64,000 bases of DNA from JAGQPD01 sp020426865. GTDB lineage: Bacteria > Planctomycetota > Planctomycetia > Pirellulales > Pirellulaceae. The stretch is taken from assembly GCA_041399065.1 (NCBI GenBank), contig JAWKTN010000010.1, positions 124,001 through 188,000 on the forward strand. Direction: 5' to 3'. Under the pieces are notes generated by a model, which ran no database searches, was not told where the DNA came from, and saw only the letters and a program-made list of their open reading frames with translations. The position numbers and the translations under genes are program-made. Numbering within the stretch: position 1 is the first letter of the stretch; every line of letters begins with the position of its first letter. Shown piece after piece: positions 18,177 through 27,378 of this stretch.

Positions 18177-21104
18177 ATGAGTCTGCAGATCTGGAGTAGT
18201 CTATCACAGTGGCTGGCCACAGTTGCGAATCGCAGGTTGCACAAGAAGAGTGACTTGGGATGGCGAAAGTCAACGCGGAAATTCGAATGGAATGGTTCGT
18301 ATGAGTTAGAAGCAAGAATGGTTCTCAGTGGCGTGCCGCCAACGATTTCGGCGATACCCGACATAACGATTGCGGAAGATCACGCATCTCCGGAACTGCT
18401 GTTTACTGTCAAGGATCCCGATACGCCAGCTTCGGAACTGGTGATTACCACGCACTCGTCGAACACGGTTTTGATTCCAGCGGACAACATCTCGTTGGAA
18501 AGCCACGGCAGCGATCATTTGTTGAGAATTCGTCCTGCGGACGACAAGTATGGGGGACCTGCGACGGTCGAAGTTCGGGTGAGTGACGGGACGAACACAG
18601 CGAAGGAGGCGATCCGGGTGACGGTAACGCCGGTCAACGATCCTCCGACGACGGTCGGTTTGTTGGATGTTCGTGCAACATCCGGAGGTGCGGCGACCGT
18701 GATCGATTTATTCAAGGCATTCGACGACTTGGAGGATGCCGACAATCAGCTTACGTACAGCGTCACCGGTAATTCGAATCCAGCTCTTTTTTCTTCCATA
18801 GCGATCGATCAGCGCGCCGGGACGTTGACGCTTAAGACCGCACCGAGCGCGAATGGCACGGCCGAGTTGACTTTGCGAGCGACGGACCGTCAGGGTGCCT
18901 ACGTTGAACGAAGTTCCGCCCAACGTACGGTGCCGGTCTACTATCGATTTTACGGAAGCGAGGGCGTTGACTACCCCGAACTCCGCGAGCTCGGCTTGCA
19001 GCCGCTGACATTTGTTAGCTATTTCGCGCTGTTTGACCGCAAAGACAACGTGTACGATTTCAGTGATTTTCGTGAGTCGAAACTCACGTGGGCACTTTCT
19101 GACTTTTTTGCGGACGTGGATCCTTCCATTCCTGTTTCCGTGAACATTGAATTACACGACTATGACAATTCCGTTCAAGGCCGCAACAACCTGGCTGAAG
19201 TGATCCACTTGGCACAACGAATCCGACCGGATCTTGAATTTGGCTACTACAGCCTTTTACCAGAGAGAAATTGGTGGGTCCCGATTCAGTACGACAAATT
19301 GCAGCGTGATCTCGCAGCGGGGCTCACGACTTGGTATACGAATCGAGCCGAAGCCTTGACCAACGCGTATATCGACTGGACCAAACGCAACGCGGCGTAT
19401 CGGACGCAGGCGCTGAGCCCGCAGGTGGGTGGTGGTACGTTGGCGGGCCGTGTCGATTCCATCCAACCATCGCTGTACACGTTTTACCGCAGCCAATTGG
19501 CCAAGCGGAAAGAAAGCGTGGGCGTGACCTTTAATGGCACAACCGACACTATCTTATCGATCGGACATTCGTTTCATGACGGAGATGCGATTCGGTTTGT
19601 CACTCCCAACCTGCCGCTGGGTTTGAATATCACCACCACCTACTTTGTCCTCAATGCGAACGAGGATTCGTTTCAGTTGGCACTTGAATCGCAAGCGGGG
19701 GCCGTCAACTTCGCTGCTGGCAGTGCTCGCGCGAATATCGCTTTTCCCTGGACACCGTATGAGGCGGACCCCGACGTCGCTAATTGGGATGTGTATGCCC
19801 AATATAATATTGCCGAAGCTCGCAAGTTCAACAAGCCAGTCTATGCCTGGCTGTCGCCCAGTATGGCTGGGGCAGGAGTCATTCACCTCGACGAACAATT
19901 CTTCCTGCAACAACTACGCACAACGGCTGCCCTGGCCGACGGCGTCATATTGTGGGAACCTTCCTTACGAACCGAGGACTTCCACTTGAGCCAAGACTGG
20001 TATCGCGCCCTGAAGACATTCATGAAGGAAAACACCAGTCCCGATACGGCGCTAAAAGTTACCGTCGTACCGCCAAGTAGTACAATTACGACGAAAACGA
20101 TCCCAACCATCAAGTTGAAAGAGGATTCGGCTGGTTCCGCGATTGATCTCGACGCGTACTTTACGAGCTCCAATGGGGAGAAGTTGTCCTACGCCATCAC
20201 CGATATCTCGAATCCAGCATTAATCGCTTCCGTGCAAATCGACAATGATGACGGACGATTCGTTGTGATCCCAAAGGAAAACGCGATCGGTACGTCGGTT
20301 ATCTCCGTCCTGGCGTCAAACGCGTCTGGTGTTAGCAAGGTGCAGCAACTATCCGTTTCCGTTCTGTCGGTCAACGATCCTCCCAAGTCCGCCGGTCCAC
20401 TGGCACTGCACGTGACAGACAGTAGTAAATTTGCGTTCGTCGATTTACGGAGCCTCTTCGTCGACGCCGACCACCCCAGTTCATCGCTCATGTTTGGATT
20501 GCGGAAAATCACGAATCCGGGACTCATTCAAGCGAGCTACATTAGCCAGGAAACCGGTACTTTAGCGCTGCGACCCACACCCGGTATCTCTGGCTACACA
20601 GAAATCGAAATCAACGCGACCGATCCGCTCCAGCTGACCAGTTCCGCCCTGATACAAGTGTACGTGGGGGCAAATACGTCGCCGAGCAGCCAGGCTGTTA
20701 GCAGCGGAAGTCAGGCCGTGCAACCTCAGACTGCTAGTTACCATCTGGCAGCGATTTTCCCCGCCTTCGCAAATAGCTCAAAAGTGCGCTACTCCGTCCT
20801 ATCGAACTCGGCGCCCGACCTGTTCGAAAATATTTCCTTCGACGTGTCGAAAAAGAAGATGCTCATGCAACTCTCTCCGCAGGCCAGCGGCGTCGCCCGC
20901 CTGGCACTGATGGCAACCAACGATTCCGGTGCGGCCAGCGTCAAGCTTTTCACGTTGTGGATCGATTCCGACCAGCTCGTCGCAATCGGTGACGCCGTCA
21001 CCGCCGCCACCGGAAATAGCGATGATGAGGACGGCGTCAACGCACTTGCGACCGGCAGACGGTCGCGGTTGGCAAGTTCTGCCGGGGAGCCATCGCTGCT
21101 CTAA
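18177..21104 (+). CDS. Cadherin-like surface protein with a glycosidase-like barrel
   Basis: A 975-residue protein. The N-terminus carries KFEWNGSYELEARMVLSG, a variant of the planctomycete LEPRxLLS export/anchor motif. Cadherin-like or Ig-like repeats follow (about 50-250), each ending in motifs such as VTPVNDPPTT. Residues about 255-620 look like a TIM-barrel glycoside hydrolase (start VYYRFYGSEGVDYPELREL, then VSVNIELHDYDNS, FGYYSLLPERNWW, KPVYAWLSPS, DGVILWEPS). This barrel is interrupted at about 445-525 by a small beta module (LSIGHSFHDGDAIRF to SFQLALES). More repeats (VLSVNDPPKS) fill 645-950. It is likely exported and attached to the cell surface. The substrate and catalytic residues are unknown. 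It converges on the membrane-protein gene, whose stop is 3 bases away. Confidence 0.75.
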   Translation: MSLQIWSSLSQWLATVANRRLHKKSDLGWRKSTRKFEWNGSYELEARMVLSGVPPTISAIPDITIAEDHASPELLFTVKDPDTPASELVITTHSSNTVLIPADNISLESHGSDHLLRIRPADDKYGGPATVEVRVSDGTNTAKEAIRVTVTPVNDPPTTVGLLDVRATSGGAATVIDLFKAFDDLEDADNQLTYSVTGNSNPALFSSIAIDQRAGTLTLKTAPSANGTAELTLRATDRQGAYVERSSAQRTVPVYYRFYGSEGVDYPELRELGLQPLTFVSYFALFDRKDNVYDFSDFRESKLTWALSDFFADVDPSIPVSVNIELHDYDNSVQGRNNLAEVIHLAQRIRPDLEFGYYSLLPERNWWVPIQYDKLQRDLAAGLTTWYTNRAEALTNAYIDWTKRNAAYRTQALSPQVGGGTLAGRVDSIQPSLYTFYRSQLAKRKESVGVTFNGTTDTILSIGHSFHDGDAIRFVTPNLPLGLNITTTYFVLNANEDSFQLALESQAGAVNFAAGSARANIAFPWTPYEADPDVANWDVYAQYNIAEARKFNKPVYAWLSPSMAGAGVIHLDEQFFLQQLRTTAALADGVILWEPSLRTEDFHLSQDWYRALKTFMKENTSPDTALKVTVVPPSSTITTKTIPTIKLKEDSAGSAIDLDAYFTSSNGEKLSYAITDISNPALIASVQIDNDDGRFVVIPKENAIGTSVISVLASNASGVSKVQQLSVSVLSVNDPPKSAGPLALHVTDSSKFAFVDLRSLFVDADHPSSSLMFGLRKITNPGLIQASYISQETGTLALRPTPGISGYTEIEINATDPLQLTSSALIQVYVGANTSPSSQAVSSGSQAVQPQTASYHLAAIFPAFANSSKVRYSVLSNSAPDLFENISFDVSKKKMLMQLSPQASGVARLALMATNDSGAASVKLFTLWIDSDQLVAIGDAVTAATGNSDDEDGVNALATGRRSRLASSAGEPSLL

Positions 21105-21107
21105 TTC

Positions 21108-24100
21108 TCACGTCTTCCACTGGTGCAGGCTATCGATCCAGTGGGCCGGATCTTTGCGTTGTTTCTCCAGTGTTACTAACGCCGCCAGAATCGCCACGCC
21201 CAAACCAATGCCAAATGCCCACCAGGGCCAGACGTGCCCGATGTGCCGCGAGGCATGCCACACCATTGTTATAACGGCGACTAATGTGAATGTTGTTCCC
21301 ATGTAGAGAAACGAACGCGCTCGAGCCGCAATTCCGACAACGACACCAACCAGCGACAGTATGATCAGGACAACTGGCGGCCAGAGGCTTGTGCCTACGC
21401 CGTTGAGAAATACCTCGCTTGTGGAACTCACGTAGATCACGATCAGCGACACGTACCGAATCGCCGAAAGCGTCGCGGCAGGCAAACGGTGACGATTGAT
21501 ATGGGCCGCCACCAACACCGTCGTCGCCGGCGGGACTAGCCAGAACTGCGGCCGCAAAGTGAGCCACAGCGAGTGCTCACCCAGGAAAGCCCAAAAACCT
21601 AGATTGCCCACAACGATCGCCGTTGCTGTCAAGCCGATCGAACGCCGCAGGATCCCTACGGAAAGGTAAAGTGACGCTCCAGCAAACAACAACATCGAAT
21701 AGGTGCCGTGATCGGCTGCCTGAATCCACCAGCCGATGATCGGTATCATTGGCAAGAATATACCGGTTCGCTCCAGCGGTTCGGCCAACACGCGATAACC
21801 CATGCGTCGCGCCAACAGGCTGATCGAGATCCCAGCGTAAGCGATCGCAAGCACGACAAACGGCCAATATTCCGTCAATAACCCCCGAAACAGTTGCGGC
21901 CGCGCCAAATATGCGTGGATGAACATGGCCACGAGAGTCCCCTGTGCAGCGTACACATACCCCATGCGACCGTCCTCGGTGAGCGACCATGGATCGCGGG
22001 CCGGGTTGACCGCGACAACGATCAAACCCACCAGCAACAGCGTGAGCAGAGCCAACACCTCTCCCAACACGACGGCGTTGATCGGAACGCCGGTCTGCGG
22101 AGAGAATAGATACGCTTCAACCGCCAACACAAGTCCCAGCACCAAAACAGCCACGGCTCCCGAATACCACGATGTAATCCGTGCGGGACGGCGCCAATCA
22201 CCAAACCATTTCTCCCAACCGCTACCGATCATCGCATAGAGAAACGTGACGGCCGACAGTGCCATGAGGGTGCGAACAACGTACGCCAGAAGGGTCGTCC
22301 CGTTGAGACCTGGATCGATGCTTGCCCACCGCACCAAAATAACGGCCCAGAGAGCCAAGGCCATGGCGATGATCTGCCGCCGTAGACGCGACGGTCCATC
22401 CGCTTGAAAAGCAACCGACGCACCCAGTGCGAAGGGCGCCAACGCACCTAGGGTCCGTTGCCAAGTCTCTATGAAGGTCAAGGTCACCGCGAGCGAAAGC
22501 AACAAGGTGACGATAGACAGCAGTCCCGTAGCCAGCGGCAGCCATCGCGACAGTTGCGCTGCGATGCGGTCCGGCGATTCGATGTGCACCCACCGCGCTC
22601 GTCGTGCCCACTGTTGACGACCGTGATACCACATGCCCGTCACTGCGGCCCACGCGCCGAGACCGGCTGTGGTGGCGATAACACGTGTTTCCCCCGTTGG
22701 CGCGAATTGCGTGCCCAATTGCACAATCGCTGCGACGAACAAAACGTACAACATTGGCACTGACCAGGTTGACGGCCCGCCGCGTCGCCACGACATACTT
22801 GCCAGTAATAACCCAACTAACAGCAATGGCAAAAGATAAGAGGTCAGTCCGACGTCGGGAATCGATCCTATCCCCAAATGATATGCCTTCGACAATCCGT
22901 GGATTGTAAACAAGAGAACACTTCGCATCAACAAGATCGTTGTCGTGGACCCGGCCACCCAGGCGTCTAGCACAGAGCCGACATCACGGCCGGCAGCGCG
23001 ACCGCTCCGTTCCATCACGATTCGATACACGGACCATGCGATTCCGATGGCACTTAGCACCCCTAGCTCGAGATCAACCAGCGAAATCCATGGATCAAGC
23101 TTGTACCCCAACCACGCAAACAACCCCCCGACGACGCCCGTGGCGTAGCTCAAGGCCAACGCCGTACGATGGTTGCCTAACATGCCATGAGTGAAGAACG
23201 CAATGGCAATCACACCAACGGCATGGCTGGCGATGCAAGTCTCCGTTGCCCCTTCGACCGCCGCCCGGAACGCTACCACGACGCCGAACACGCCAAGGAC
23301 GTATACCCAGATGTTGGCATTCCGACCAAATGTTGTTGGCTCGAAAACATCGTCCTTGCGACTAGTCGACAGCTTGGGCAAGGAAGCGAGCGCGGTGCAA
23401 CACAATGCAAGTGCGACGACTCCCCACAAGAGCGTGACGATCCTCAATGAAGGTGACGACGCCTGAAAACTGGCAATCAATCCAATGCATTGGAGTCCCA
23501 CAAACAAAAAGTGGTGAAGCGTGACCCGGCTTGGCAGTCGCCCGGCTGATACGAGAAAACCCAAGACCGTGAACGCCCAGGCCCACCAGCCCGCCGGATG
23601 CGAGAGCTGGACTATCATGCTGGCAGTCGTCCCGTTGGCAGCGATCATTCGAGGGAAGAGGACAGCCGAAAATGAAAGAAGTGTCAGCAGTACGATGCAA
23701 GATAACACGAGAGTCGTCTGCGTGTAAAACCAGAAGGTGTCATCCTGTGCGGCTAATTCGATGTTGCTGTCGAGCGAGACGGCCGTGCGTCGCCGTACCA
23801 TCGATGGATATAATGCTACCCACAACAAGAGGAAGATGGCACTGCTTATCGTAACAACCTGCAGGCATCGAACTGGTACGTCACCGGTCCAGGGGACCGA
23901 TGGGGGTGGAAAAGCGATGAGGCTCAACGTACAAGCAAAAATCTGAAAAACAACACCTCCCAAGAAGAGCATGCGTGAATTGGTGCCACGTATCGCATGA
24001 CCCAATGTTGATGCACCAACGACGGAGAGTGGACCAGACCAATAGAGCGCGTCGAGCCATCTGTTTTCGAGGAGTGGCGGCGCTAAGGTGATCGTCGCAA

Positions 24101-27056
24101 GTAAGGGGACGTGGCGACCGATGTTGATCATCACGAGTGCGAAGGCCGGGACATAGGTGAAAGTGACGATCGCTGCGCGTAGAGCCCATCTGGTATCGTC
24201 GTCGAAAGGATTGACTGCAATTCCAAATCGGGAGAGCAGTTTATCGATCGCGGAACGATTCCACTCGGCGAACGCTCCGAACAATGTAGCCGTGGCGAAC
24301 GTCCATGCCAGCGCGCCCAGCAGTGTCCATTGACTTGAAAAGGGGACGCCGGCAAGCAGTGGCATGGTTCCGAAAAGGACGGTCAGCGCCGCAATGGAGT
24401 GTTCATTCCATCGCCGGCCCGATGAGAGAACAGTGGCCGATAGTGTCGCCAACCATAGAACCCACAATTGAATGTTGGATACGGGAGAATCATCAAAGTG
24501 TACGGTGTAGTGTATCGAAAGGATACTGGTCACGGCGACCGTCGACAGGGCCAAGATTCGCTCAGTTGACCAGGCGTGTGGTTGAATCAATTCATGCCAT
24601 GTACCGGTACCATCGGTTCGCCGGGTAGCCTGAAGAAGTAGACGCCGCGTCAGTACCCACACGGGCACCCACGCCGCGGCGAGCAACGACGTCGCCCAAA
24701 GGAACAACCATCCGCCGGTTTCCGGCAACCGCCACCATGTTCCCGTCCCCGCGTGAGCGAGATAATAGCCACTGGCGAGCGAGACGGACCACTGGATGCC
24801 CGCGGTTGCCAACTTTCTGCGCGTTCCCCAGCCAATAATGAACCAGGAAAGAGACAGGACGGTCAAGTAGAGCGATTGATATCGAAATCCTTGCATGCTG
24901 GGTGCGACGACGCAACATGTGGCCAGGCCGATGGCCACCAACGACAATCGCCACAACGAAATTGAGATGGCAATTCGTGATACATTTCCGCACGCCGCAG
25001 TCTCGCCCGTCGACGCCACACCTGACTCCGTTCTCAGGGACAGCCAGCGATGGTGCACGGCTGCGGTGACCGACAGGCAGAGACTGTTTGCGACGAGCGC
25101 GGCGGCAGCCGGCCGGAAGATGTGATCGATGAATGGAGCCAAACGGAGTACAGTGGTATTTGCCAAGAATGCGTGCTCCCACGCCATGAGAAGCAAAACA
25201 CTTGCGATGGCAACGGACCACTTGTTGTTACGCACCCAGCCCAGACCGAAAGCGAGCGCAGCATAGGTGAAAAAGATCAACGTTGCATAATCCGCGTCGT
25301 GGGGAGCGAGGCCGATAACGCCCAATGATCGAGGGGTATGGGACGCAAGAGTGGCATAAATTGCAATGATGAGTGAGCCGGTGCCCGTTACCATCCCAGC
25401 GGTCGCATACGGTGCCGTAGCGCCGATCTTTGGAAATCGCTTCCAGACAGATACTGTGCCCCCGAGCACGAAACTGGCGAACATCAGGGCCACTGCCGTC
25501 ACGCCTCGTCCTGCGAGTTGCAACATCGTCGACGCAAGGCGGTCAGAGGGAGTGGATAGATCGCCCCGGATTAAGTAAACCACGATCAAGTAAGCGATAA
25601 CGCCGCACACCAGTGCTGGGCCGTGCAACGTTGGTAGTCGTCCGACGACCGCTAAAAGCGTCAAGCACACAAAGCAGATCAAGCCAACGGCCACTAAGAA
25701 TTCGGGGTGCGGCCACGCACACACGACATTACGCACAGCGAAAATGCCTCCCAGCAATGCCGTCGCGGTCCCCGCCATGCGAAACGTGGCCGTCGACGGT
25801 TCACGGCAACGGACATGCAAAGCAATACCGACGGTGACCACCATCATGGCCACGAGACTTACAGCCGGCGATGATGCGGCCAGTACGAACGCCCGGTGAG
25901 GATTCACATGCAGCAACAGGCCAAATGAAATGGTTGCGGAAAAGAATCCCAATCCGGTTACAGCCAACAAGTGCCACGCCGTCGAAGCGGACATGTGAGA
26001 ACGGCTTCGAGTCTGCCAGACAGTTGCACCCAGTGATACGAGAACACCCGCACTGATCAACAACGTAAGCAATGTCGTAGACACGGTGTTAAGTTCGTCG
26101 ACCCCAACCCGCGACACAACAAGCTGTGCGAGCGCCGGCCCCATCGTCGCCAGTGCTAACTGCCAGGGGCATTCCGCGAGCAACAACCGGCTTGCCGAGT
26201 AACTCATCCAGCTAAACAATGCCAGTCCGATCCCCATCGCCAGCCAACTCAATAAATCCAGCGGATGTCCCGGTCCCCGCAATGCGATGCCGGCAAGGAA
26301 ATTTAGTGGGATTAGCAACAGTGCGATAACGAGCAATCCACGACTGGTCGATGTCAATCTCCATCGCCGCATGGTGTAGTAGCCGGCACCGTAGAGTGCG
26401 CTGGTAAACAGGGCGAAGATCATCGCCGGAAAGTACGGAATCGTATCGCGCAATGTCGCCCAGAGGCTGATGACCAGCCCAATGGCACATCCGACAATCA
26501 AGATGCCGCTGATGATTTCGCCCCAACGAATGTTGCGCTCTTCCATGAATGAACGCAGGACATCCTTCCACGACCGAACTACTACTGGGGCCGCCGTGTC
26601 GTCTGCCGCAACCGTTGTCACCAGTTCTGCAGTGACAAAATTGTTGTCTTCAGTAGAAGGCGACGCTGCTGTGTTGCAGGCGAACGTTCTCGTCGATCGG
26701 GGCGTGTCGTCACTTGCTGCTGCGGGTGCTGGCGGCACGGGTGAGATCACGGCAGGGGACTGGGCGGCAATCTCGCGGCGCAGCAACGCTTGCATGCGGT
26801 CGCAGGCATCCATCGAGACGGCACCTGCGTCACACAATTGTTGGACTTGTCGCGACAGCTCTTCTAAGCGTTTTGTATCGCTTGCAGTCGACCGAGCTGG
26901 CTCGAAGGGGCTTGCAGGTACGGAATCAGCCCACCGGTCGGTGTCGCCCGCAATCGCACGGACGACGAGGCGCCCCAACACCCACAGCAAGTGGCCGGTC
27001 ATGGCCCAGACGAGTAGGAAAACGACGATCGTTGCGGCGCCCAACAAGGTGCTCAT
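21108..27056 (-). CDS. Giant polytopic membrane protein of unknown function
   Basis: About 1980 residues. One membrane helix near the N-terminus (STLLGAATIVVFLLVWAM) is followed by a soluble Ala/Pro/Thr-rich linker of about 130 residues. After an RNIRWGEIISGILIVG motif (about residue 185) come dozens of hydrophobic segments separated by short loops to the C-terminus. The segment after that motif resembles the N-terminal core of DUF2157/DUF2339-type membrane proteins. No catalytic or transport motif is obvious. An ATG at 27092 would add 12 residues; I prefer 27056 because AGGGAG lies 12-18 bases upstream and the protein then starts directly before the first helix, but this is uncertain. It is divergent from the sigma-54 activator gene, so the two may share a control region. 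Confidence 0.75.
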   Translation of the reverse strand: MSTLLGAATIVVFLLVWAMTGHLLWVLGRLVVRAIAGDTDRWADSVPASPFEPARSTASDTKRLEELSRQVQQLCDAGAVSMDACDRMQALLRREIAAQSPAVISPVPPAPAAASDDTPRSTRTFACNTAASPSTEDNNFVTAELVTTVAADDTAAPVVVRSWKDVLRSFMEERNIRWGEIISGILIVGCAIGLVISLWATLRDTIPYFPAMIFALFTSALYGAGYYTMRRWRLTSTSRGLLVIALLLIPLNFLAGIALRGPGHPLDLLSWLAMGIGLALFSWMSYSASRLLLAECPWQLALATMGPALAQLVVSRVGVDELNTVSTTLLTLLISAGVLVSLGATVWQTRSRSHMSASTAWHLLAVTGLGFFSATISFGLLLHVNPHRAFVLAASSPAVSLVAMMVVTVGIALHVRCREPSTATFRMAGTATALLGGIFAVRNVVCAWPHPEFLVAVGLICFVCLTLLAVVGRLPTLHGPALVCGVIAYLIVVYLIRGDLSTPSDRLASTMLQLAGRGVTAVALMFASFVLGGTVSVWKRFPKIGATAPYATAGMVTGTGSLIIAIYATLASHTPRSLGVIGLAPHDADYATLIFFTYAALAFGLGWVRNNKWSVAIASVLLLMAWEHAFLANTTVLRLAPFIDHIFRPAAAALVANSLCLSVTAAVHHRWLSLRTESGVASTGETAACGNVSRIAISISLWRLSLVAIGLATCCVVAPSMQGFRYQSLYLTVLSLSWFIIGWGTRRKLATAGIQWSVSLASGYYLAHAGTGTWWRLPETGGWLFLWATSLLAAAWVPVWVLTRRLLLQATRRTDGTGTWHELIQPHAWSTERILALSTVAVTSILSIHYTVHFDDSPVSNIQLWVLWLATLSATVLSSGRRWNEHSIAALTVLFGTMPLLAGVPFSSQWTLLGALAWTFATATLFGAFAEWNRSAIDKLLSRFGIAVNPFDDDTRWALRAAIVTFTYVPAFALVMINIGRHVPLLATITLAPPLLENRWLDALYWSGPLSVVGASTLGHAIRGTNSRMLFLGGVVFQIFACTLSLIAFPPPSVPWTGDVPVRCLQVVTISSAIFLLLWVALYPSMVRRRTAVSLDSNIELAAQDDTFWFYTQTTLVLSCIVLLTLLSFSAVLFPRMIAANGTTASMIVQLSHPAGWWAWAFTVLGFLVSAGRLPSRVTLHHFLFVGLQCIGLIASFQASSPSLRIVTLLWGVVALALCCTALASLPKLSTSRKDDVFEPTTFGRNANIWVYVLGVFGVVVAFRAAVEGATETCIASHAVGVIAIAFFTHGMLGNHRTALALSYATGVVGGLFAWLGYKLDPWISLVDLELGVLSAIGIAWSVYRIVMERSGRAAGRDVGSVLDAWVAGSTTTILLMRSVLLFTIHGLSKAYHLGIGSIPDVGLTSYLLPLLLVGLLLASMSWRRGGPSTWSVPMLYVLFVAAIVQLGTQFAPTGETRVIATTAGLGAWAAVTGMWYHGRQQWARRARWVHIESPDRIAAQLSRWLPLATGLLSIVTLLLSLAVTLTFIETWQRTLGALAPFALGASVAFQADGPSRLRRQIIAMALALWAVILVRWASIDPGLNGTTLLAYVVRTLMALSAVTFLYAMIGSGWEKWFGDWRRPARITSWYSGAVAVLVLGLVLAVEAYLFSPQTGVPINAVVLGEVLALLTLLLVGLIVVAVNPARDPWSLTEDGRMGYVYAAQGTLVAMFIHAYLARPQLFRGLLTEYWPFVVLAIAYAGISISLLARRMGYRVLAEPLERTGIFLPMIPIIGWWIQAADHGTYSMLLFAGASLYLSVGILRRSIGLTATAIVVGNLGFWAFLGEHSLWLTLRPQFWLVPPATTVLVAAHINRHRLPAATLSAIRYVSLIVIYVSSTSEVFLNGVGTSLWPPVVLIILSLVGVVVGIAARARSFLYMGTTFTLVAVITMVWHASRHIGHVWPWWAFGIGLGVAILAALVTLEKQRKDPAHWIDSLHQWKT

Positions 27057-27144
27057 CGTGCGTACATTCTCCCTGCCTCGAACGGCTTGCATGGAACGTC
27101 ATTCTTGCCGTTGTTCCCCGGGCAGTGCTCTACCTGGCTCTATC

Positions 27145-27270
27145 GGACTGTCTACCAGAGGACTGTCTACCAGAGGATCCACCACATGGCACACCACATG
27201 GCAATGCAGTTCGCATGCCGAACGAAACCCAACGCGGTACCATTGGATCCGCTGCCATTGGATCCGCTGC
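27145..27270 (+). repeat. Three successive short tandem duplications in the divergent intergenic region
   Basis: GGACTGTCTACCAGA occurs twice in tandem (27145-27159, 27160-27174), CACCACATGGCA twice (27180-27191, 27192-27203) and CATTGGATCCGCTGC twice (27241-27255, 27256-27270). Each pair is exact. They lie between the starts of the giant membrane protein and the sigma-54 activator. Unit lengths of 15, 12 and 15 are all multiples of three, although I do not find a convincing gene here. Confidence 0.9.
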
Positions 27271-27305
27271 CAATTCGGCGCCAAACTTGACAGCCCGCGA
27301 CAAGC

Positions 27306-27349
27306 GATGTACAAAAAATGTATATGGATATGTGCACAAAATGTACATC
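27306..27349. promoter_or_regulatory. Candidate operator: spaced inverted repeat before the sigma-54 activator
   Basis: GATGTACA at 27306-27313 is the inverted complement of TGTACATC at 27342-27349. A second related half-site pair (ATGTATAT and ATGTGCACA) sits between them, in an AT-rich block that stands out from the GC-rich surroundings. The right arm ends 29 bases before the ATG at 27379. Position and symmetry suggest a regulator binding site or promoter; this is inferred. Confidence 0.4.
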
Positions 27350-27378
27350 TAGCAGGCAATTTCAGTGAGGGCACTGTG

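Noticed and set aside
26470..27378. Upstream extension of the sigma-54 activator frame, giving an 827-residue protein
   Set aside because: It is antisense to the giant membrane-protein gene for over 500 bases and has no recognisable domain; the ATG at 27379 fits the family.
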